Source: Thermoplasmata archaeon
GTDB taxonomy: Archaea; Thermoplasmatota; UBA186; UBA287
Reading direction: 5' to 3'
DNA length: 34,052 bases
NCBI GenBank assembly: GCA_011620765.1
Contig: WOYO01000075.1
Coordinates: forward strand, 9,793 to 43,844
Below the pieces are notes generated by a model. The model saw only the letters and a program-made list of their open reading frames with translations, had not been told where the DNA came from and ran no database searches. Below are positions 1-7,829 of this stretch, piece by piece. The stretch's first letter is position 1, and the number at the start of each line of letters is the position of its first letter. The position numbers and the translations under genes were made by a program.

Positions 1-2
1 TT

Positions 3-305
3 CTTGGCAGCGAAGAGATCAACACAGGATTGCTTGCGCTTATCATATCCTGTGCACTCGCTGTAACTGCTCTCTTTTCCTATCGCAGATTGATAGCCAT
101 CGAAGCCAGAACAGAGCCAGAAACCGAAGCAGAGGCAGAGACAAAAGAGCCGGCAGATCAGGGAATTGCTATGGTAGATACAGAGCAGAGCCTTGAGAGC
201 TACATCTCCATAATAGAGGAGAGCATAAAGGAAGAAAGAGATAGGAATGAAAAGCTAAAAGAAAGAATAAGAGAGATAAAGGAAAAGATAGATTCTCTGC
301 AATAG
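3..305 (+). CDS. Membrane-anchored coiled-coil protein, 5'-truncated by window edge
   Basis: The reading frame is open from the first bases of the window to a TAG at 303-305, so the true start lies upstream; an internal TTG at 30 is not convincing. The visible part has one hydrophobic segment (about residues 10-25, LLALIISCALAVTALF-like), then a Glu/Lys-rich region that looks like a coiled coil running to the C-terminus. This suggests a small single-pass membrane protein with a cytoplasmic helical tail. I do not recognise the family. Its stop codon shares its last base with the first base of the tRNA-Pro gene, so the two are probably co-transcribed or very tightly packed. Confidence 0.55.
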   Translation, partial: LGSEEINTGLLALIISCALAVTALFSYRRLIAIEARTEPETEAEAETKEPADQGIAMVDTEQSLESYISIIEESIKEERDRNEKLKERIREIKEKIDSLQ

Positions 306-377
306 GGGCTGTAGGGTAGCTTGGTATCCTACGGGCTTCGGGAGCCCGAGACCCCAGTTCAAATCTGGGCAGCCCCA
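305..377 (+). tRNA. tRNA-Pro, anticodon CGG
   Basis: Acceptor stem 305-311 (GGGGCTG) pairs perfectly with 370-376 (CAGCCCC), with discriminator A377. The anticodon stem is 332-336/344-348 (CGGGC/GCCCG) around the seven-base loop TTCGGGA, which places CGG at 339-341. The T-arm is CCCAG-TTCAAAT-CTGGG. No intron is present, and CCA is not encoded (the next bases are TAA). The D-arm is short but plausible (GGGT...ATCC). The first base is also the last base of the upstream stop codon. Confidence 0.95.
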
Positions 378-394
378 TAAAAACAAATAAAGCA

Positions 395-745
395 TCAATC
401 AAAAACTATCCTCTTTTTTCCCCTGAGATAGGCTGTCCTTATGCCTTTTGCCCTCGCCTCTCTGCGCAGCTCTCTGTCATTTGTAGCAAGAGTGCAATCA
501 AGCATTGATGCGATCTCAAGGAGATCTCTATCAGCAAAGGTGGAAAGACTCTCTATAACCTTGCATCTATCCTGAACGAAGCTCAGTGCAGCCTTTGCGT
601 TCTGGGAGTGCATTGATCTCAGCTCATTCACAACGCTTTCGGTGACAAAAAGGTCTGAGTTTTCATCCAGTGCTACATTGAACCTGAACAGAGAAAGAAG
701 CATGTTCGTGTCGAGAAGCACTTTGATTTTATTTGAGGATCCCAT
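395..745 (-). CDS. PIN-domain endoribonuclease, Fcf1/VapC-like
   Basis: This 116-residue protein is a complete stand-alone PIN domain. Metal-binding acidic residues are visible at D12 (LLDTN), E41 (VVNEL), D72/D74 and D90 (ATNDREL), in the usual order and spacing, and the strand before D12 is typical. The gene follows aIF2-gamma with a 17-nt overlap. The order S6e, aIF2-gamma, PIN protein is conserved in many euryarchaea, and there the PIN protein is usually annotated Fcf1/Utp24-like, with an inferred role in rRNA processing. No antitoxin gene is next to it, which argues against a classical toxin-antitoxin module. RNA polymerase subunit E and Spt4 genes, which often follow in other genomes, are absent; the cluster ends at the tRNA. 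Confidence 0.85.
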   Translation of the reverse strand: MGSSNKIKVLLDTNMLLSLFRFNVALDENSDLFVTESVVNELRSMHSQNAKAALSFVQDRCKVIESLSTFADRDLLEIASMLDCTLATNDRELRREARAKGIRTAYLRGKKRIVFD

Positions 746-1961
746 AGCCTATCAGACGCCACCTTGAGCCAAACCGCCTGCTTATCGCCACCCTCTGGCT
801 TTTGACAGGGCATACCGGAACCTTCAGAGTTATGTATGCGCTGTTTCCTTTTGTGCTTTTTACCGTGCCCACAGTTGTGGCAGAGCCCACGTTGAGCATC
901 AGCGGCTCCATCGTCTTTATGGGCTCAACAGGTATGTCTCCCTCAAGCCCCACGACACGATCGAGAAGGCTTACCTCCACATTAAGGTCAAAAAGAACCT
1001 CTGGTAGAGAGCCTGGCTTACCAAGCGTTTGACCTGCGAGAGAATCACTTTTTGTCAGAGAGGGATCCAGATATGTGCCAACCGCGATAAGCCCTCCTCC
1101 CTTTGCTCTTTCAAGGTCAAGCTCTCCAGCTCTGAGAGAGGATATTTCGGAAAAAAGAGGCTCCCATACTATCTTGTTGTGCTCTTCCTTCTTGATGCCT
1201 GGCCTTATCTCTATCTCATCCCCCACCTCCAGCTGTCCCTGGAGCATAGAACCGCCCAGAACACCACCCCGAAGCTCTGAAGGCTTCATGCCTGGCCTGT
1301 TGATATCAAATGATCTCAAAACACTCATCAAGGGAGGCTTATCCAGATGTTGATCTGGCACTGGTATGTTCTCTATTATCGCCTTTATGAGCATGTCTAT
1401 GTTTGCATTGTGATGAGCAGAAACAGGGATTATAACAGAATCCGCAGCGATAGTGTCTTTCACAAAATTCTTTATCTCCTGATAATTCTTTTTGACATCA
1501 TCCTCCGGGACAATATCTATCTTTGTCTGTACTATAACCACATTTCTTATACCGAGGATCTCCAGAGCCTCCAGGTGCTCTCTCGTCTGGGGCTGTGGGC
1601 ATTTCTCATTCGCAGCGATAACCAGCAAGGCTCCGTCCATCACAGCAGCACCTGAGAGCATCACAGCCATGAGAGTCTCATGCCCCGGGCTATCAACAAA
1701 AGAAACCACACGCTCAAGCTCGGTTTCGTTCTTACATGCAGGGCATACAGGAGCAGCACAATAGCACTGTGGCTCTTCACACTCCCTGCATTTATAGAAT
1801 GCAGCATCAGCGTATCCGAGCTTTATCGATATGCCTCTCCTCATCTCTTCGCTGTGCCTGTCAGTCCATTCACCCGTAAGAGCGTTTGTCAGGGTAGTCT
1901 TGCCATGGTCTACATGGCCTACCATCCCTATGTTGACTTCAGGCTGTCTCGGAACCTTCAT
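729..1961 (-). CDS. eif2g: Translation initiation factor aIF2 subunit gamma
   Basis: This 410-residue GTPase is the core subunit of aIF2, which brings initiator Met-tRNA to the small ribosomal subunit. Visible motifs are G1 GHVDHGKT (15-22), the switch region RRGISIKLGYADA (41-53), a zinc knuckle with CxxC pairs C58/C61 and C73/C76, G3 DSPGH (90-94) and G4 at 146-149. G4 reads TKID instead of the usual NKxD, an odd substitution at the guanine-recognising Asn. Domains II and III follow and length is normal. The start overlaps the S6e 3' end by 23 nt and the end overlaps the PIN gene, so the three genes are probably one transcript from the promoter before S6e. Confidence 0.97.
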   Translation of the reverse strand: MKVPRQPEVNIGMVGHVDHGKTTLTNALTGEWTDRHSEEMRRGISIKLGYADAAFYKCRECEEPQCYCAAPVCPACKNETELERVVSFVDSPGHETLMAVMLSGAAVMDGALLVIAANEKCPQPQTREHLEALEILGIRNVVIVQTKIDIVPEDDVKKNYQEIKNFVKDTIAADSVIIPVSAHHNANIDMLIKAIIENIPVPDQHLDKPPLMSVLRSFDINRPGMKPSELRGGVLGGSMLQGQLEVGDEIEIRPGIKKEEHNKIVWEPLFSEISSLRAGELDLERAKGGGLIAVGTYLDPSLTKSDSLAGQTLGKPGSLPEVLFDLNVEVSLLDRVVGLEGDIPVEPIKTMEPLMLNVGSATTVGTVKSTKGNSAYITLKVPVCPVKSQRVAISRRFGSRWRLIGYGILK

Positions 1962-2331
1962 CTTCCTTTTCTCCTATGGGCCTTGATCCCTCCTTCACTA
2001 CCTTCATGTTTATCTGGGTTATCTCCTGTGAGATCATGTTTCCACGCACAAGTCTTCTTTTTCTCTGCCCCTCTTTCGCATTTCTGAAGCCCTTGCTCTT
2101 AGAAAGAAGCACATCCTTTCTTCCTATGCCTGAGATATCTTCTCTCATCGGAAAGCCGTCTCTATCGCTCCCTCCGGTTATAACAAGCCTGTAGCCCGGA
2201 AGACCAACGAGAATGCCATCAACCTCGTCACCTATCCTCTTCCCGAGTAGCGCACCTGCATGCTGTTCCTTTACCTCAAACTGCCTCGTTTTTCCATCCT
2301 TTGTGCTCACGTTGACACGAAACTCAACCAT
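1939..2331 (-). CDS. rps6e: 30S ribosomal protein S6e
   Basis: This 130-residue protein matches archaeal eS6, a small-subunit protein found in archaea and eukaryotes. Typical segments include the GKRIGDEVDG region (30-39), the ITGGSDRDGFPMR motif and a basic GQRKRRLVRG segment near residue 88. The C-terminal 20 residues are acidic and low in complexity. The ATG at 2331 lies about 26 nt from the centre of a TATA-like box (2352-2362), so the message is probably leaderless. It is the first gene of the S6e/aIF2-gamma/PIN transcript. Confidence 0.96.
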   Translation of the reverse strand: MVEFRVNVSTKDGKTRQFEVKEQHAGALLGKRIGDEVDGILVGLPGYRLVITGGSDRDGFPMREDISGIGRKDVLLSKSKGFRNAKEGQRKRRLVRGNMISQEITQINMKVVKEGSRPIGEKEDEGSETA

Positions 2332-2351
2332 GCTTGAGGAATGGATTAGTG

Positions 2352-2362
2352 CAAATTAAAAC
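2352..2362 (-). promoter_or_regulatory. TATA-like box for S6e-aIF2-gamma-PIN operon
   Basis: On the minus strand the sequence reads gttttaatttg, an A/T-rich archaeal TATA element. Its centre is about 26 nt before the S6e ATG, the distance expected for transcription starting at the start codon. Confidence 0.5.
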
Positions 2363-2371
2363 TTTCTATTA

Positions 2372-2764
2372 TCAGGATTGAGGTTTAGAGTGCCTCGGGA
2401 CTACTGTTTTCCTTGCCTTGTTTGCGTGAAAGAATGCCTTAGAAAACTCGGTAACGATCTCCGGGTCGTAGTACTTGCATGAGAAGCAATCGATATAAGC
2501 GCTCTTAAGCTCGTTTGAGAGGTGTCCTGAGATGAGTGAGGTCTCTATCAGCTGAAGGAAGCTCAGACCCTCTTTATCGCCACTACCGAACCTGTAGACC
2601 TGGCATTCACCATAGCGTTTCATTTCTATGAGATCGCAGAGCTCCACAACGAACCTTTTTATATTCTCCTCCGAATTTATGATCTCTGGATCACAATCAA
2701 AGAGGTCTATCGAGGTAAGCATACCCCATAGCGTCCCTTCTTCCATGGCCTCGCTGTAATTCAT
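2372..2764 (-). CDS. S-adenosylmethionine decarboxylase-like protein (short form)
   Basis: AdoMet decarboxylase (SpeD) makes decarboxylated AdoMet for polyamine synthesis and is matured by self-cleavage that turns a Ser into a pyruvoyl group. The 130-residue protein has the matching layout: Ser76 in ETSLISGH, His81 in the same motif and Cys96 in IDCFSC, at the same relative spacing as Ser63, His68 and Cys83 of the Thermotoga enzyme. The residue before the predicted cleavage Ser is Thr rather than Glu. The N-terminal part (WGMLTSIDLFDCDPE) resembles a divergent methanogen subgroup. I chose ATG 2764 over TTG 2773 because the TATA box places the transcript start there. Activity toward AdoMet is inferred. 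Confidence 0.8.
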   Translation of the reverse strand: MNYSEAMEEGTLWGMLTSIDLFDCDPEIINSEENIKRFVVELCDLIEMKRYGECQVYRFGSGDKEGLSFLQLIETSLISGHLSNELKSAYIDCFSCKYYDPEIVTEFSKAFFHANKARKTVVPRHSKPQS

Positions 2765-2784
2765 GGAGGGCAAAAAGATGTCAA

Positions 2785-2795
2785 CATATTTAAAA
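2785..2795 (-). promoter_or_regulatory. TATA box for the AdoMet decarboxylase-like gene
   Basis: On the minus strand this is tttaaatatg preceded by an A/T-rich run. The centre is about 26 nt from ATG 2764, which supports a leaderless message and that start codon. Confidence 0.55.
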
Positions 2796-2910
2796 ATTTT
2801 TGTGCCGTTGGTGTGGGAGTGTAGTTCTATGTTATCCCTGCATTTGATCTAGCCATTTACAAAAAAAAGCATAACAGGTTTTTCCCAAGTCTAAAAACGA
2901 TGGGATAGCA

Positions 2911-2921
2911 AAAGATTAAAA
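2911..2921 (+). promoter_or_regulatory. Weak TATA-like element for radA operon
   Basis: The stretch aaagattaaaa is centred about 27 nt before the radA ATG at 2943. The match to a TATA box is weaker than at other genes in the window. Confidence 0.35.
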
Positions 2922-2942
2922 GACAGAAAACAATGGAAAATA

Positions 2943-3890
2943 ATGGCAAAGGAAGTTGTGAGCATTGAGGATCTTCCGGGCGTTGGTCCTGCCACTGCAG
3001 AAAAGCTGGTAGAGGCGGGTTTTAGTGATCTCATGAGTTTAGCTGTTGCTACGCCTGCTATGCTCAAGGAGGCTGCTGATGTTGGTGAGGCCACAGCGAT
3101 GAAGATAATAATGGCAGCAAGGGAGGCCGCAGATGTTGGCGGTTTTGAGACAGGGCTAGAGGTTATGAAGAGAAGAGAGGGTTTGAAAAAGCTTACCACA
3201 GGATCACAGCAGCTTGATGATATGCTTGGGAGGGGTTTAGAAACCCAGGCGATAACAGAGTTCTATGGGGAATTCGGTAGTGGAAAAACCCAGATTGCTC
3301 ATCAGCTAGCCGTGAACGTTCAATTACCAGAGGATAAAGGTGGGCTTGGTGGACATGCAGTGTATATAGATACGGAGAACACCTTTAGACCGGAGCGTAT
3401 AAAGCAGATGGCTACCGCTCAGGAGTTAGACCCTGATGAAGTGCTCAGCAGAATACATGTAGCAAGAGCATTCAACAGCGATCATCAAATCCTTTTGGTG
3501 GATAAAGCAGGAGAGCTGGCAAAGGAGTATCCGGTGAAGCTTCTCATAATAGATTCCCTGACAGCACATTTCAGAGCAGAATTCATTGGTAGAGGGGCTT
3601 TAAGCGACAGGCAGCAGAAGCTCAACATACACATGCATGCTCTCCAGAGATTTGCTGATGTGAATAATGCTGTGGTTTATGTCACAAACCAGGTTCAGAC
3701 AAATCCCGGTATAATGTTTGGTGATCCTACAAGGCCAATAGGAGGAAACATAGTGGGTCATACCGCAACCTATAGAGTGTATATAAGAAAGAGCAAGGGG
3801 GAAAAGCGTATTGCAAGACTTGTGGATAGCCCTAGCTTACCAGAGAGGGAGGTTGTGATAAGCGTTACAGAGGCTGGAATAAGAGACTGA
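2943..3890 (+). CDS. radA: DNA repair and recombination protein RadA
   Basis: RadA is the archaeal RecA/Rad51 recombinase that forms filaments on single-stranded DNA and drives strand exchange. The 315-residue protein has an N-terminal helix-hairpin-helix domain (residues 5-60, [15 protein letters not shown]), the linker, Walker A GEFGSGKT (109-116) and Walker B LLIID ending at D204. The L1/L2 DNA-binding region ([24 protein letters not shown]) follows. The length is standard and no intein is present. The stop codon TGA shares its last A with the ATG of mre11, so recombinase and resection nuclease are translationally coupled. Confidence 0.98.
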   Translation: MAKEVVSIEDLPGVGPATAEKLVEAGFSDLMSLAVATPAMLKEAADVGEATAMKIIMAAREAADVGGFETGLEVMKRREGLKKLTTGSQQLDDMLGRGLETQAITEFYGEFGSGKTQIAHQLAVNVQLPEDKGGLGGHAVYIDTENTFRPERIKQMATAQELDPDEVLSRIHVARAFNSDHQILLVDKAGELAKEYPVKLLIIDSLTAHFRAEFIGRGALSDRQQKLNIHMHALQRFADVNNAVVYVTNQVQTNPGIMFGDPTRPIGGNIVGHTATYRVYIRKSKGEKRIARLVDSPSLPEREVVISVTEAGIRD

Positions 3891-5212
3891 TGAAACGGCT
3901 TGACGATTTTCTTCAGGGCTCAAGTAACATTGAGAATAGTTCTGAAAAAAATAGAGATGTTCTGGCTAATGTAGATAAAGAGGAAAGTATAATAGGAAAT
4001 GTGGATACAGGCACAAAGGCAGATACAACCAGGGAAGAAAAAACATTCACATTTGCGCACATGGCTGACTGCCATCTCGGGGCTTTTCGGGAAGATTACC
4101 TTAGAGAATTAAATCTAAAAGCTTTTGAAAGGAGCTTTGACCTGTGCATCGAAAGAAATGTGGATTTTATAGTTATAAGTGGGGATCTCTTCCACCGCAG
4201 CTACCCTGATCTTTCAGTGGTTAAAGGGGCTGTTGAGAAGATGAAGGAGGCTGTTGATAAGGGCATAAGGATCTATCTTATATACGGAAGTCATGATTAT
4301 ACCGCTAACACAACAAGCCTCATAGATGTTTTGAGTAGCGCGGGCCTTTTCAAGAAAGTTTTTATAATCGATAGTGAGGCAAGCCTGAGTCCTGTCATCG
4401 ATGAGACTGGAGCTGAGCTTATGGGCATAAGCGGTAGAATGCAGGCTTTAGAAAGAGAGTATTACTCTGCCATAAATGCCGTGCCGAAAGGAGAATTCAG
4501 CATATTCCTCTTTCACACAGCGATAAGTGAGCTCCGCCCTTCCTATATACCTCAGGATGATAGCATGCCACTGAGCATGTTACCGAAAGGCTTTGACTAT
4601 TATGCTGGAGGTCATGTGCATGATAGAATAGAGCATGGAAATATATTCTATCCCGGCCCCCTCTTCGGTGCTGATTTCAGGGACTTGAGCGCTTTAAAAG
4701 ACAGAGGCTTCTATATAGTCAGTGTTGAGGGAAAGGATATAAAAACAGAGTTCTTGCCCATAAAGGTTGCAGACTTTACTCTCATAGATCTTGACTTCAG
4801 CGGCATGGATAGCAAGAAAGCTTCAGAGCAGTTGAAGCAGAGATGTGCCGGTAGCTTTAAAGGAGTGGTTCTTTTGAGCCTGCATGGAAGGCTTAAATGG
4901 GGCTCCGTTGCTGACATAGATGTGAATGGAGCAAAAAAGGAGATAGAGGACAATGGGGCAGATATAGTGGTTGTGAGCAAGAGCATTACAACGGAAGAAA
5001 AACCCGCAATCGCAGCTGCAGGTAACACCAGAGAGGAGATAGAGGCTAAGCTATTCTCGGAGCTCTTCGATGATGTCGTAAGGGCGAAATCGCTATTCTC
5101 AGAGCTATCCATAGATCCAGAGGAGGTGAGCATGAGTAAGAGCGATTTTGAGGGAGAGATAAAAAAACGCGGTTTAAGGTTTTTTGATCTGGAGGAAGAG
5201 GATGATAATTAA
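3890..5212 (+). CDS. mre11: DNA double-strand break repair nuclease Mre11
   Basis: Mre11 is the Mn-dependent nuclease of the Mre11-Rad50 complex that processes double-strand break ends. Phosphoesterase motifs are visible: ADCHLG (D60, H62), SGDLFHR (D99), GSHD (134-136) and GGHVHDR near residue 240. Motif III is usually GNHD; here the metal-binding Asn is Ser134, which may be a trait of a methanogen-type subgroup. The first 51 residues are a polar low-complexity extension not needed for the nuclease fold; the ATG overlaps the radA stop and no better internal start exists. The C-terminal capping/Rad50-binding part is present (440 residues). It overlaps rad50 by 11 nt. Confidence 0.93.
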   Translation: MKRLDDFLQGSSNIENSSEKNRDVLANVDKEESIIGNVDTGTKADTTREEKTFTFAHMADCHLGAFREDYLRELNLKAFERSFDLCIERNVDFIVISGDLFHRSYPDLSVVKGAVEKMKEAVDKGIRIYLIYGSHDYTANTTSLIDVLSSAGLFKKVFIIDSEASLSPVIDETGAELMGISGRMQALEREYYSAINAVPKGEFSIFLFHTAISELRPSYIPQDDSMPLSMLPKGFDYYAGGHVHDRIEHGNIFYPGPLFGADFRDLSALKDRGFYIVSVEGKDIKTEFLPIKVADFTLIDLDFSGMDSKKASEQLKQRCAGSFKGVVLLSLHGRLKWGSVADIDVNGAKKEIEDNGADIVVVSKSITTEEKPAIAAAGNTREEIEAKLFSELFDDVVRAKSLFSELSIDPEEVSMSKSDFEGEIKKRGLRFFDLEEEDDN

Positions 5213-7589
5213 AGAGATAAGGCTGAAGAACATAAGAAGCCACGCAAACTCTGTGATAGATCTTAGAGAAGGAATAAACTTCATACATGGTGATATCGGT
5301 GCGGGTAAGTCATCAATCCTCTATGCTATAGAATTTGCTCTCTTTGGCACAGGCTCCAGGTTCGTGAAGAATGAGATAAAGCTTCTGAGAGCAGGGGAAA
5401 AGAGCGGTTTTGTTGAGGTAGAGATAACAACAGCAGGAAAAAATTACCTTTTTCACAGAGAAATAAAAGAAGGCAATGACAGGGGAGGCTGGATTATAGA
5501 GGATGGAGTTAAGGAGCAGTTGTCGGCGAGTGAGCTGAGGAGGGAAGCTCTGGAGATCCTGAAGCTCAGGGAGCCGAAGAGCTCCAGATCAAGATCTTAT
5601 ATATACGAATACGCGATATTCACGCCCCAGGAAGAAATGAAGAGGATACTTGAGGATAGGCCTGAGGACAGGATGAAGCTCCTCCGCAAGGCATTTGGAT
5701 TGACAGATTATGCTAACGCGAGAGATAACGCAGAGATAATAGAGAAAAGTTTTGGGAATGAAATGAAAAGTTTAAAGATGCAGACGGAGGATATGCCAGA
5801 AAAGGTAGAGGAGCGCTCCAAGACCATGAAAGAGCTGGAGCTTTTGAGGGAGAATGAGAAAACGATCTCTGCAGAGATCTATGATTTAAGAAGGGCAGAG
5901 GAAGAGCTGAAGAAAAAAATTGCTGAATGTGAGAGAAGGGATGAGGAGCGTGAAGAGATTGACAAAAAGCTCGATAGCGTAAGGAATGAGACGGGCTATC
6001 TTCATTCAGAGCTCAACAGAGTTGAGAGCGAACTTGTGAGAATTGGAGAGCTCAAAACGAGACTTCCAGCCTTAGAGAAAGATTATCTGCGCTACAATGA
6101 GCTTGAGAGCACTATAAACAGGGAGTACTCAAAGAGGGAGGAGAGAAAGAGGTATGAGTTCATAGTAAAAGAGCTCAGGAGCAGAATAGATTCTTTAAAG
6201 AAGGAGATAGATGAGATAAGGAGGGGGATATCCAGAGAGGGAGAGATAGCCGAGCGCATAAAAGCTCTGGAGAGAGAAATTGAGAGATCTGATGCAGAGG
6301 AAAGGTCAAAAAAGAACTTTGAGAGAAAAGCTTCTGTAAAGAAGGACATAGAATCTATAGATAATAAACTTAAAGAGCTGAGGGATGAAGAAAAGGGCTA
6401 CAGGGAGCTTAGCGGTCAGAAATACTGCCCAAAATGCGGGCAGCAGCTCACAGAGGAGCATGTTCGTAGATTGATATCTGAAATTGAGGAAGAAATAGAG
6501 AGGAAAGAAGCTGAAAGAAAAGAGCTTTTAAAAATAGAAAAGGAACTTGAGTTAGAGGAGAAGAGCATAATAGAGAGTAGAAAAAGAGTTGAAGCTCTGA
6601 ATAGAGAACTTCAGAGCGCTATTCGTGAGAGCGATAGAATTGAAGAGCGCAGGAGAGAGCTCTCGGTTAAAGAAGAAGAGATGAGGAGAGAGGAAGAGGA
6701 ATATTCTTCTGCATGCGCTAAAAGAGATTCCATTATGGTTGGGGATATCAGCGCTCTGGAGGCGGAGAGGAATGGTTTAAAGAGTAAATATGAGGAGTAT
6801 GTCCTTGCTAAAGGTGAGATAGAAAGAGAGCAGGAGCTGAAGGATGAGAGGGACTCAAAGAGTGAGCGCGTTAAAAAGCTTGCAGCGGAAGAAAAAGCGC
6901 TGATGGAAAAAGCAGAATCGCTTGAACCCGTGAAAGATGAGCTGAAAAGACTCAGGAATGAAGAGAAGGAGCTTGTTGGAGAGCTCTCCGCTAAGGAAGA
7001 AAAGCTAAAGAATACAGGAGAGCTGATAAGAAGGCTGGAAGAGGAAATAAAAAAGGTTGATGATGAGATAGAGAAGCTGGAGAGAAAGGAGGAGAGAAGA
7101 AAGAAATTAGAGATAGCAGCTGAATACCTTACCAATTTTGCTGAAAAGATGGAGATAATAGAGAAAAACATAGTTAATTTTCTCAATCAGGAGTTTCAGA
7201 CAAAGTTTCAGGAGCTATTCTCAATGCTCATAGATGATGAGATAACCGTCGAGGTTGATGAGACTTTTACTCCTGTTATAAAGGAGAATGGGATGGACAT
7301 AAACCTCAGCTCTCTGAGCGGGGGTGAGAGAACCTCTGTTGCTATGGCATATCGATTAGCGCTCAACAGAACAGTGCAGAGAGAGAGCACGGGTATGGAG
7401 GAGAGCACAATAATACTGGATGAGCCAACGGATGGCTTCAGTGCTGAGCAGATAGAGCAGTTCGGAGAGCTTTTAAGGAATATAGGCTGCAAACAGGTAA
7501 TACTTGTTTCCCATGAGCAGGAGCTCATGAGTTGTGCGGATCATGTGGTAAGAGTAGAGAAGGAAAATGGAATAAGCAGGGTCATGTAA
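5202..7589 (+). CDS. rad50: DNA double-strand break repair ATPase Rad50
   Basis: Rad50 is the SMC-like ATPase partner of Mre11. The 795-residue protein shows Walker A GDIGAGKS (30-37), a long charged coiled coil, the zinc hook CPKC (409-412) almost at the midpoint, the return coiled coil, the signature LSGGER (705-710) and Walker B ILDEP (D740, E741). I chose ATG 5202 rather than TTG 5184 because a strong ggagga ribosome-binding site sits at 5191-5196 and the beta-strand MIIKEIRLKNIRSH is typical of the Rad50 N-terminus. HerA and NurA genes, often linked to mre11-rad50 in archaea, are not here; radA takes the upstream position. Confidence 0.96.
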   Translation: MIIKEIRLKNIRSHANSVIDLREGINFIHGDIGAGKSSILYAIEFALFGTGSRFVKNEIKLLRAGEKSGFVEVEITTAGKNYLFHREIKEGNDRGGWIIEDGVKEQLSASELRREALEILKLREPKSSRSRSYIYEYAIFTPQEEMKRILEDRPEDRMKLLRKAFGLTDYANARDNAEIIEKSFGNEMKSLKMQTEDMPEKVEERSKTMKELELLRENEKTISAEIYDLRRAEEELKKKIAECERRDEEREEIDKKLDSVRNETGYLHSELNRVESELVRIGELKTRLPALEKDYLRYNELESTINREYSKREERKRYEFIVKELRSRIDSLKKEIDEIRRGISREGEIAERIKALEREIERSDAEERSKKNFERKASVKKDIESIDNKLKELRDEEKGYRELSGQKYCPKCGQQLTEEHVRRLISEIEEEIERKEAERKELLKIEKELELEEKSIIESRKRVEALNRELQSAIRESDRIEERRRELSVKEEEMRREEEEYSSACAKRDSIMVGDISALEAERNGLKSKYEEYVLAKGEIEREQELKDERDSKSERVKKLAAEEKALMEKAESLEPVKDELKRLRNEEKELVGELSAKEEKLKNTGELIRRLEEEIKKVDDEIEKLERKEERRKKLEIAAEYLTNFAEKMEIIEKNIVNFLNQEFQTKFQELFSMLIDDEITVEVDETFTPVIKENGMDINLSSLSGGERTSVAMAYRLALNRTVQRESTGMEESTIILDEPTDGFSAEQIEQFGELLRNIGCKQVILVSHEQELMSCADHVVRVEKENGISRVM

Positions 7590-7663
7590 CAGGCTATCTA
7601 TGATAAATACGTCATATTGCATCACATTATATTCTATTATATTGCATATCGCGAGGTAAAAAG

Positions 7664-7786
7664 ATGGTTGACAATAAAGAATGTGTGGAACTGCGCGGGT
7701 ATCCAAAATACGATAAATTTGAAAGAGGGATAAGATACATATCGAGAAGCCAGATCTTCCAGACAGTTGAGACTGTAAACGCCTGA
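7664..7786 (+). CDS. Small ORF, 40 residues, unknown
   Basis: The ORF begins at ATG 7664 after a good ribosome-binding site (gaggt at 7653-7657) and A/T-rich TATA-like sequence near 7626-7645, and ends at TGA 7784. The product (MVDNKECVELRGYPKYDKF...) is charged, without membrane segment or cysteine pair. I do not recognise it. It lies in the 240-nt gap between rad50 and the Lrp-like regulator. It may be a real small protein or the remnant of a longer gene; the ribosome-binding site is the only positive sign. Confidence 0.35.
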   Translation: MVDNKECVELRGYPKYDKFERGIRYISRSQIFQTVETVNA

Positions 7787-7802
7787 CTTATGTGGAGGTA
7801 AA

Positions 7803-7810
7803 TTTATATA
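7803..7810 (+). promoter_or_regulatory. TATA box for the Lrp-like regulator
   Basis: The octamer tttatata is centred about 25 nt before ATG 7830/7833. This predicts a leaderless message for the downstream regulator. Confidence 0.6.
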
Positions 7811-7829
7811 GAGGATATCGCAATAGAGA

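Noticed and set aside
395-745. PIN protein as a VapC toxin
   Set aside because: No antitoxin gene adjoins it and it lies in the conserved S6e-aIF2-gamma cluster, where an RNA-processing role is more likely.
6611-7186. Long Ser/Phe-rich open frame on the minus strand inside rad50
   Set aside because: It is the antisense shadow of the Glu/Lys/Arg-rich coiled coil (gag/aag codons read as ctc/ctt); no ribosome-binding site or family resemblance.
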